The notes under the pieces are model-generated. The model had not been told where the DNA came from and ran no database searches. It saw nothing but the letters and a program-made list of their open reading frames with translations. 64,000 bases of DNA from Staphylococcus sp. GSSP0090. GTDB lineage: Bacteria > Bacillota > Bacilli > Staphylococcales > Staphylococcaceae. The translations under genes and the position numbers were made by a program. The DNA lies in contig NZ_JACBFD010000044.1 of assembly GCF_013391405.1 (NCBI RefSeq), positions 1 through 64,000 on the forward strand. The letters run 5' to 3'. How positions within the stretch are numbered: position 1 is the stretch's first letter; the number at the start of each line of letters is the position of its first letter. Of this stretch, positions 58,357 to 64,000 are shown in pieces.

Positions 58357-59346
58357 ATGACTGTTACAATATATGATGTAGCCCGTGAAGCCCGTGTATC
58401 TATGGCAACCGTTTCACGTGTTGTCAATGGAAATCAGAATGTTAAGCCAGAAACACGTGATAAGGTTAATGAGGTTATTAAAAAATTAAATTATCGTCCA
58501 AATGCAGTGGCAAGAGGATTAGCAAGTAAACGTACGACGACAGTTGGCGTAATTATACCAGATATTTCGAATGTGTATTATTCACAATTGGCTCGTGGAT
58601 TAGAGGATATAGCTACAATGTATAAATATCATTCTATTATTTCTAATTCAGATAACGATCCAAACAAGGAAAAGGAAATTTTCAATAATCTACTTAGTAA
58701 GCAAGTAGACGGTATTATCTTCTTAGGTGGTACAATTTCAGAAGAAATTAAAGAACTCATTAATAAATCATCTGTTCCAGTCGTTGTGTCAGGAACAAAT
58801 GGAAAAGATGAGGGGATTTCATCAGTTAATATTGATTTCAAAACCGCAGCCAAAGAAATAACTACGGAATTAATAGAAAAGGGTGCAAAATCTTTTGCAT
58901 TTGTTGGCGGAGATTATTCCAAAAAAGCACAAGAAGATGTATTGACTGGATTAAAAGAAGTATTAAATTCAAATGACCTTGAATTAAAAAACGAACTTAT
59001 TTTTAATGGTAATGAAACTTACAAAGATGGATTACGTGCATTTGAATCGTTAAAATCTGCAAAACCAGATGCAATCTTATCAATTAGTGATGAACAAGCT
59101 ATAGGTCTTGTACATGCAGCACAAGATGAAGGTGTTAAAGTACCAGATGATATACAAATCATTAGTTTTAACAACACAAGATTAGTTGAGATGGTTCGAC
59201 CACAACTTTCAAGTGTTATTCAACCTTTATATGATATTGGTGCAGTAGGTATGAGATTACTAACTAAATATATGAATGAAGAAGAAATTGACGAACCGAA
59301 TGTCATTTTACCACATAGAATTGAATACAGAGGTACAACGAAATAA
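58357..59346 (+). CDS. ccpA: catabolite control protein A
   Basis: A 329-residue LacI/GalR regulator. The N-terminal helix-turn-helix and hinge ([20 protein letters not shown] and [13 protein letters not shown]) are canonical; the periplasmic-binding-like core (about 60-329) binds HPr-Ser-P. CcpA is the global carbon regulator; cre-like sites in this window precede pckA, ccpA, acsA and fhs. ATG 58357 after AAGGAGGAAA is preferred over the 23-residue longer frame, which would cover the cre-like site. Divergence of acuCA/acsA next to ccpA is ancestral in Bacilli. Confidence 0.97.
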   Translation: MTVTIYDVAREARVSMATVSRVVNGNQNVKPETRDKVNEVIKKLNYRPNAVARGLASKRTTTVGVIIPDISNVYYSQLARGLEDIATMYKYHSIISNSDNDPNKEKEIFNNLLSKQVDGIIFLGGTISEEIKELINKSSVPVVVSGTNGKDEGISSVNIDFKTAAKEITTELIEKGAKSFAFVGGDYSKKAQEDVLTGLKEVLNSNDLELKNELIFNGNETYKDGLRAFESLKSAKPDAILSISDEQAIGLVHAAQDEGVKVPDDIQIISFNNTRLVEMVRPQLSSVIQPLYDIGAVGMRLLTKYMNEEEIDEPNVILPHRIEYRGTTK

Positions 59347-59362
59347 AACGATGATACATTTT

Positions 59363-59399
59363 GAGCTAATCCTTCATATGATAAGGATTAGCTCTTTTT
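59363..59399. terminator. bidirectional terminator between ccpA and acuC
   Basis: GAGCTAATCCTT pairs exactly with AAGGATTAGCTC (59363-59374 with 59383-59394), followed by TTTTT. Confidence 0.92.
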
Positions 59400-59424
59400 G
59401 TGATTACTATAAATCTGCATCATT

Positions 59425-60582
59425 TTACTTAAACCAACTCATTACTTGCTGCGCATGTTTTAAATTTGTTGCTGTGATTTCTTTCTCTCTTGGTATGTTA
59501 ATGTAATTTTCTTTATCATCATGCCAGTACTTTGGTAGTTTACATGTCGCATAAGGTTGCCATTTGTCAAGCCATTGTGATGGTAATGCCCCTTGAGGCG
59601 GCGCCTTATCGATAAGTGCTAGAAATACGTGTGTCCAGGCTCTCGGTACCACTTTCCAAATATTGTAACCGCCACCACCAAACATCATTACGCGTCCATT
59701 TGTATATGTATCAGCTAAAGATTTAATGATGTACGGTATTTGGTAAAGTGTATCTAATGTACAACTCATATGTGTCAATGGATCTAAGTAATGGATATCC
59801 ACACCATGAACACTTACAATAATGTCTGGTTTAAAAGATGCGACAATGGGTTCAATGGTTTGTTTAAAGACATCTAAATAAGCGTTGTCTTCTGTATAGG
59901 GCTCTAATGGTATATTAACTGTATAGCCGAAACCCTGCTCATTACCACGTTCGGTATAATGTCCAGACCCAGGAAATAAAAATTTGCCAGTTTCATGTAT
60001 AGAATAAATTAAAGCCTTATTTTCTGTATAAAAACTCCATTGTGTTCCATCACCATGATGCGCATCGGTATCTATACATAACACGCGTTGATTATAATGT
60101 TTAATCAAGTAAGCAATTGTGATAGCGACGTCGTTATAAATACAAAATCCATTTGCACGACCTGGCAGACTATGATGTAATCCACCTCCCAGATGACAAC
60201 CATTGTTGACGGTACCATTCATGATTGCATCTGCTAAATTTAACGCACCCCCAACAATTCTAGCGCTATGCTGATGCATGTGTCTAAATTGGAGCGTGTC
60301 ATCACCATCTAAGCCATATTTTTTAGCCTCTTGCCCATTTAAAATACCATGAGAAGCACGTCTTATAGCTTGTATGTAGTCATAAGTATGAATCAGTGAT
60401 AATTCTTCGTCTGTTGCAATTCTTGGAGGTATGATGTGGTCGGGTGTTAAACTGCCTAAGTCTAACAATAGTTCTGTTGTTAATTTTAATCTCATTTGAT
60501 TAAAAGGATGGTCATTACTGAAACGATATTGAAGTAAGTCGTTCGCATAAACATAGCCCGTAGTTTGTTGCATATTACTCAT
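59425..60582 (-). CDS. acuC: protein deacetylase AcuC
   Basis: A 385-residue class I/II histone-deacetylase-fold hydrolase. The zinc and charge-relay residues are in LGGGLHHSLPGRANGFCIYND (about 128-148) and CIDTDAHHGDGTQWSF (about 162-177), with Asp in the VHGVDIHYLDP segment near 250. In B. subtilis AcuC removes the acetyl group that AcuA places on acetyl-CoA synthetase. It lies 13 bases after acuA in an operon divergent from acsA. Confidence 0.94.
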   Translation of the reverse strand: MSNMQQTTGYVYANDLLQYRFSNDHPFNQMRLKLTTELLLDLGSLTPDHIIPPRIATDEELSLIHTYDYIQAIRRASHGILNGQEAKKYGLDGDDTLQFRHMHQHSARIVGGALNLADAIMNGTVNNGCHLGGGLHHSLPGRANGFCIYNDVAITIAYLIKHYNQRVLCIDTDAHHGDGTQWSFYTENKALIYSIHETGKFLFPGSGHYTERGNEQGFGYTVNIPLEPYTEDNAYLDVFKQTIEPIVASFKPDIIVSVHGVDIHYLDPLTHMSCTLDTLYQIPYIIKSLADTYTNGRVMMFGGGGYNIWKVVPRAWTHVFLALIDKAPPQGALPSQWLDKWQPYATCKLPKYWHDDKENYINIPREKEITATNLKHAQQVMSWFK

Positions 60583-60595
60583 AAATTTCTCCCCT

Positions 60596-61228
60596 TTAAA
60601 AGAAAAAGCGATTCATAAATCTGATATTATCAAATTCTTGCAATTGATCTATTGAAATCCGTGAGCCAATCCTTGCCATTAAACAATTTGCAGGATGACT
60701 AGTGATTTCAGGATCATCAGTAGCAAAAATTTCAAGGCCCCCATAACCCATTAATTTTTGCATTAGCTTTTTGTATTCATATACGTCTAGACCAGAATTT
60801 TTTAAATCCCAGTGCCAATAGTATTCTGTTGTTAATACAATATAATCTTCATATTCGTCTGCTGTTAAACTTAATTTAATCAGTTCACTACCTAAATGTA
60901 AATGACGATAAGGTAAGCTAATTTCAATAGCACCCAGTTCAATCAAATAATCTAAATTACCGCTAGACCAACGTTCGAGTGGGTCTGGATAATGATAAGT
61001 CACATAACCAATAATATGTTGTGCGTCACGCAAGACAAAGATACGCCCTTCATCAAGCTCACTGATTTCTTTTATCGCTTCAAATTGATCTTTAGGTGGC
61101 CGAAACGCATATAAACCATCATCAAATGTCATCGTATTCAGTGTAGAAGATTGTACAGGACCTTCTATTACAAAGTTACCTTCATTTAAGTGATATGTTT
61201 GAGATTGATATGTTTTGTGATGTTTCAT
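60596..61228 (-). CDS. acuA: GNAT protein acetyltransferase AcuA
   Basis: A 210-residue GNAT-fold acetyltransferase (YRHLHLGSELIKLSLTADEYEDYI holds the acetyl-CoA loop region). In Bacillus AcuA inactivates AcsA by acetylating its active-site lysine. First gene of acuA-acuC; divergent from acsA with a 179-base regulatory gap that carries an 11-bp inverted repeat and cre-like sites. Start ATG 61228 after GGAGTG. Confidence 0.92.
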   Translation of the reverse strand: MKHHKTYQSQTYHLNEGNFVIEGPVQSSTLNTMTFDDGLYAFRPPKDQFEAIKEISELDEGRIFVLRDAQHIIGYVTYHYPDPLERWSSGNLDYLIELGAIEISLPYRHLHLGSELIKLSLTADEYEDYIVLTTEYYWHWDLKNSGLDVYEYKKLMQKLMGYGGLEIFATDDPEITSHPANCLMARIGSRISIDQLQEFDNIRFMNRFFF

Positions 61229-61252
61229 TTTTTCACTCCAAACTACCGCATA

Positions 61253-61284
61253 TAATATAGTTATTAAGTTTGTTAACTATATTA
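61253..61284. promoter_or_regulatory. 11-bp inverted repeat in the acuA-acsA gap
   Basis: TAATATAGTTA (61253-61263) and TAACTATATTA (61274-61284) are exact inverted arms around 10 bases. It overlaps the region where the acuA promoter must lie, so an operator is possible. Confidence 0.45.
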
Positions 61285-61315
61285 TAAGTTATAAAAGGTG
61301 AAAAGAACATATAAA

Positions 61316-61329
61316 TGAATCCGCTTACA
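61316..61329. promoter_or_regulatory. cre-like site upstream of acsA
   Basis: TGAATCCGCTTACA matches TGWNANCGNTNWCA except at position 5. It ends nine bases before the -35 of acsA. Confidence 0.65.
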
Positions 61330-61338
61330 CATATTATT

Positions 61339-61367
61339 TTGAAAATTCCGATAACATTCGTTATAAT
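61339..61367 (+). promoter_or_regulatory. acsA promoter
   Basis: TTGAAA (61339-61344), 17-base spacer and TATAAT (61362-61367). Confidence 0.85.
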
Positions 61368-61375
61368 AATTTTTA

Positions 61376-61389
61376 AGCAAGCGATTTCA
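61376..61389. promoter_or_regulatory. second, weaker cre-like site at the acsA start region
   Basis: AGCAAGCGATTTCA has two mismatches to the cre consensus. It lies directly after the predicted transcription start, a position suited to repression. Confidence 0.35.
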
Positions 61390-61407
61390 TTCAGAGGGGG
61401 ATTTCAA

Positions 61408-63117
61408 ATGAAAGTAGAAGTTTACAAAGGGGAAAACGGCGATTTTAACCTTCAAGACTATGAAAAAGAATACAATCGTTTTGATTGGAAAGATGTAGAA
61501 AAATCATTTTCATGGTATGAATCTGGCAATGTTAATATGGGGCATGAATGTATAGATCGTCATGTCGATGAAGGCAAAGGGGATAAAATAGCCTTACATT
61601 ACAAAGATGATAAACGTAAAGAAAGCTATACTTTTGAAGAAATGAAAATCAATTCAAATAAAGCAGCGAATGTGTTAAAAGAAAAAGCAAATGTTGAAAA
61701 AGGAGATCGTGTTTTTGTATTTATGCCGAGAACACCTGAATTGTATTTTGCTTTATTTGGCACTTTAAAAATTGGTGCAATTGTTGGTCCGCTATTTGAA
61801 GCCTTTATGGAAAAGGCAGTTGGTGATCGTTTAGAAAATAGTGAGGCAAAAGTAATTATCACAACGAATGCGTTACTTCCTCGAATTCCTAAAGAAAATT
61901 TACCTTATTTAGAAACCATTGTGGTAGTTGACGAAAACGTTGATGATGCATACGTTGATTTTAATAATGAATTTGAACAGGCAAGCGAATCGTTTGATAC
62001 AGAATGGTTAACGATGGATGACGGTTTGATACTTCACTATACTTCTGGTTCTACCGGACAACCTAAAGGTGTACTTCATGCACAAAGCGCGATGCTCTTA
62101 CATTATATTTCAGGTAAATACGTATTAGATTTTAAAGAAGATGATGTTTATTGGTGTACTGCAGATCCTGGTTGGGTAACAGGGACGTCATATGGTATTT
62201 TTAGTCCTTGGTTAAACGGCGTAACAAATTGTATTGCTGGAGGAAGATTCTCACCAGAAGCGTGGTACGGTATGATTGAAGAATTTAAAGTTACTATTTG
62301 GTATACGGCACCGACAGCACTTAGAATGTTAATGAGTGCAGGAGACGATGTAGTTGAAAAATATGATCTTTCCTCAATTAAGAGTATATTATCTGTTGGG
62401 GAACCTTTAAATCCAGAGGTCATTAAATGGGCAAAAGATGTCTTTGGTAAGCGTGTATTGGATACATGGTGGATGACAGAAACTGGTGGACACATGATCG
62501 TTAATTATCCTTCTATGGATGTGAAATTAGGTTCAATGGGTAAACCTTTACCAGGTGTTGAAGCAGCTATCATTGATGACCAAGGTAATGAATTACCAGC
62601 CAATCGTATGGGTAATTTAGCTATTAAAAAGGGATGGCCTTCTATGATGGTGTCCATTTGGAAAAATCCAGAAAAATATGATTCCTATTTCATTGGTGAT
62701 TGGTATGTATCTGGAGATTCTGCTTATAAAGATGAAGATGGCTATTATTGGTTCCAAGGACGTGTAGATGATGTCATTATGACAGCTGGTGAACGTGTTG
62801 GTCCATTTGAAGTAGAGTCAAAATTGGTCGAACATGAAGCAGTGGCTGAAGCGGGTGTTATCGGTAAGCCAGATCCTGTTCGTGGTGAAATTATTAAAGC
62901 ATTTGTGGCTTTACGTCCTGAGTATGAAGAATCGGATGAACTTAAAGAAGACATTCGTAAATTTGTAAAAGAGGGATTGGCTGCACATGCAGCACCTAGA
63001 GAAATTGAATTCAAAGAAAAATTACCAAAAACGCGTTCAGGTAAGATCATGCGCCGCGTATTAAAAGCTTGGGAATTAGATTTGCCAGAAGGCGATTTAA
63101 GTACGATGGAAGATTAA
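61408..63117 (+). CDS. acsA: acetyl-CoA synthetase
   Basis: A 569-residue AMP-forming acetyl-CoA synthetase. The AMP-binding loop HYTSGSTGQPKGVL is near residue 209, the acyl site DTWWMTETGG near 352, the hinge region with RVDDVIMTAGERVG near 452, and the catalytic lysine in KTRSGKIMRR near 541, the residue acetylated by AcuA. ATG 61408 after AGAGGGGG; the longer frame from 61315 would run through the promoter. It turns acetate to acetyl-CoA after glucose is used up, fitting cre control. Confidence 0.97.
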   Translation: MKVEVYKGENGDFNLQDYEKEYNRFDWKDVEKSFSWYESGNVNMGHECIDRHVDEGKGDKIALHYKDDKRKESYTFEEMKINSNKAANVLKEKANVEKGDRVFVFMPRTPELYFALFGTLKIGAIVGPLFEAFMEKAVGDRLENSEAKVIITTNALLPRIPKENLPYLETIVVVDENVDDAYVDFNNEFEQASESFDTEWLTMDDGLILHYTSGSTGQPKGVLHAQSAMLLHYISGKYVLDFKEDDVYWCTADPGWVTGTSYGIFSPWLNGVTNCIAGGRFSPEAWYGMIEEFKVTIWYTAPTALRMLMSAGDDVVEKYDLSSIKSILSVGEPLNPEVIKWAKDVFGKRVLDTWWMTETGGHMIVNYPSMDVKLGSMGKPLPGVEAAIIDDQGNELPANRMGNLAIKKGWPSMMVSIWKNPEKYDSYFIGDWYVSGDSAYKDEDGYYWFQGRVDDVIMTAGERVGPFEVESKLVEHEAVAEAGVIGKPDPVRGEIIKAFVALRPEYEESDELKEDIRKFVKEGLAAHAAPREIEFKEKLPKTRSGKIMRRVLKAWELDLPEGDLSTMED

Positions 63118-63220
63118 TATGATGATAAAAGACGAGTTAAGTTTACATGCTAAAGTAAACGCATATTTAATTTATTATCGTACCAATCAACTAAAACTGT
63201 ATAAATGATTAAAATAAAGC

Positions 63221-63262
63221 AAAAGCTATATCCTTAAATATTTAAAGGGTATGGCTTTTATT
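63221..63262 (+). terminator. acsA terminator
   Basis: AAAAGCTATATCCTT pairs with wobble pairs with AAGGGTATGGCTTTT (about 63221-63260), followed by ATT. Confidence 0.7.
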
Positions 63263-63311
63263 AATTTAAAATAAAAACAAACATACTAAGATTTAACCTA
63301 TTAACAATTAA

Positions 63312-63374
63312 GCGTTAAATGATTCAATCTTAGGTTTAGTGAACACAATTGTCAAATTAAGCCAAAAAAAATAA
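63312..63374 (+). pseudogene. degenerate type I toxin end (second cassette)
   Basis: An open stretch without a start codon, preceded in frame by TAA, reads ALNDSILGLVNTIVKLSQKK and stops at 63372-63374. The GLV..IVKLSQKK end resembles the C-terminus of SprG-like toxins. The sequence immediately after it matches the 3' region of the toxin cassette at 986-1195. Confidence 0.4.
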
Positions 63375-63500
63375 CCATCTCTCACTTTGGCGAGGATGAG
63401 ATGATTATTTAGTCACTATTAAATTCCAGTCACCGTCTTTTTAACGTGCTCATTGGGGCAATACACTTAAGTTGTATTGCTCTTTTTATATCTATAAATT
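63365..63500 (-). ncRNA. predicted antitoxin RNA of the second cassette
   Basis: Shares with the cassette at 1060-1195 the blocks ATAACCATCT, CTTTGGCGAG, CACCGTCTTTTTAACG and TATAAATTA in the same order. The minus-strand terminator (AGAGATGGTT arm, then TTTTTTTT) is intact. The extended -10-like TGCTAATTT is conserved, but the -35 is poor. With the toxin frame decayed it would be an orphan antisense RNA. Confidence 0.45.
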
Positions 63501-63928
63501 AGCACAACTTAAAAAATTTAGAAAATGGTTAATTACATTTCTATAGGTGTTGTGATTATTGATTTACAGAAAAATGCACTGAAATTATAAATACAAACTT
63601 CCTTTTTTGATGTTCTTTAAACATTTAATCCCATTGAAGTATTAGTGATTATAACAAACTGCAAAGGTATAGATTTAGAAAGTTACAAACAAGAATGTAT
63701 TAAAGTGTGTGTTGTTTGTGTGTAATAGTTCAATATAAGTATATTTTTATGGATTGGATTTACAATTTTACACATATAAATTTGAAAGCGCTATCTCAAT
63801 TGGTCGACAATACGATTTAAGTTGGTTAAAATTAAGTACGTAAGGAATTATTTTTTGTCAGTAGTATATATGAGTAGCATATAAAGATTATTGATTTAAA
63901 AATTTACTTTAAGAAGGGGCGAATGAAT
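63500..63928. other. AT-rich region upstream of fhs
   Basis: No gene-like reading frame. It contains the cre-like site at 63783-63796 and the fhs ribosome site AGAAGGGG at 63912-63919; nothing else recognisable. Confidence 0.5.
63783..63796. promoter_or_regulatory. cre-like site upstream of fhs
   Basis: TGAAAGCGCTATCT matches the cre consensus except for the last base; about 130 bases before the fhs start. Confidence 0.5.
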
Positions 63929-64000
63929 TTGGCACATTTATCTGATTTAGATATTGCAAATCAATCAACATTAAAACCGATAGGAGAAATTGCTGAGAAG
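63929..64000 (+). CDS. fhs: formate-tetrahydrofolate ligase, N-terminal fragment
   Basis: The window ends inside this gene. The first 24 residues, MAHLSDLDIANQSTLKPIGE and onward, match the N-terminus of staphylococcal Fhs (10-formyl-THF synthetase), which supplies one-carbon units for purines and formyl-Met. TTG 63929 is preferred because AGAAGGGG lies nine bases upstream; an in-frame ATG at 63923 is only three bases from it. fhs after acsA is the normal staphylococcal order. Confidence 0.9.
   Translation, partial: MAHLSDLDIANQSTLKPIGEIAEK

Overview
This window is a stretch of low-GC Firmicutes chromosome from a Staphylococcus. The order of genes (tRNA-Asn/Glu/Ser, menE-menC, pckA, metK, tal, sigS, sagB, ribDE-BA-H, rot, leuS, murJ, pepV-dat, trmB, sftA-like/murC, aroA, ccpA, acuAC/acsA, fhs) is the staphylococcal order, and the 43-63 kb part also keeps the Bacillus ytmP-trmB-ytnP-ytoP-ytpPQR-sftA-murC-ytxG-ytxH-aroA-ccpA-acuAC-acsA backbone. 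As I remember the S. aureus proteins, Rot, MenE, MenC and SigS here are clearly diverged from them, and an L-lactate dehydrogenase gene sits next to rot. A coagulase-negative species is therefore more likely than S. aureus; I do not name one.

Region by region. 0-1.2 kb: the end of a tRNA cluster, a decayed tyrosine integrase abutting tRNA-Ser, another gene fragment, and a small type I toxin-antitoxin cassette. 1.4-7.2 kb: small metabolic genes, menaquinone genes menE-menC, yidD, a NUDIX protein and a hydrolase. 7.4-10.6 kb: pckA (minus strand, CcpA-type site) divergent from metK with its SAM-I riboswitch. 10.7-15 kb: a NERD-domain membrane protein, an aldo/keto reductase, a two-subunit fluoride channel, and tal. 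15-21.9 kb: accessory region with a pentapeptide-repeat protein, the SigS sigma factor beside a ComK-like protein, the glucosaminidase SagB, a second candidate type I cassette, an orphan osmolyte-binding lipoprotein and an FAD protein. 22-25.8 kb: FMN riboswitch and the riboflavin operon. 26-33 kb: proline dehydrogenase, a serine-less hydrolase-fold protein, Rex-controlled ldh, rot, the tRNA wobble-modification pair YtqA/YtqB and an MFS transporter. 33-44.9 kb: T-box and leuS, rhodanese, a flavoprotein, murJ, rsuA, pepV-dat, a possible structured RNA, a kinase-fold protein and trmB. 45-56.5 kb: lactonase-like ytnP, peptidase, ytpPQR, a soluble FtsK-type translocase, murC and two envelope-associated coiled/repeat proteins. 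57-64 kb: aroA, ccpA, the acetyl-CoA synthetase regulatory module acuC-acuA/acsA and the start of fhs.

Two regulatory themes link the genes. CcpA: the ccpA gene lies here, and cre-like sequences occur in front of pckA, ccpA itself, acsA (two) and fhs, so gluconeogenic, acetate and one-carbon genes around ccpA look catabolite-controlled. Redox: two consensus Rex operators flank the ldh promoter, so that lactate dehydrogenase should be induced at high NADH. RNA-based control is also dense: SAM-I, FMN and T-box leaders, plus one fairly convincing type I toxin-antitoxin cassette, one toxin-decayed copy of it 62 kb away, and a third unrelated-looking hydrophobic peptide with overlapping convergent terminators. 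No CRISPR array, intact insertion sequence, prophage or restriction system was seen.
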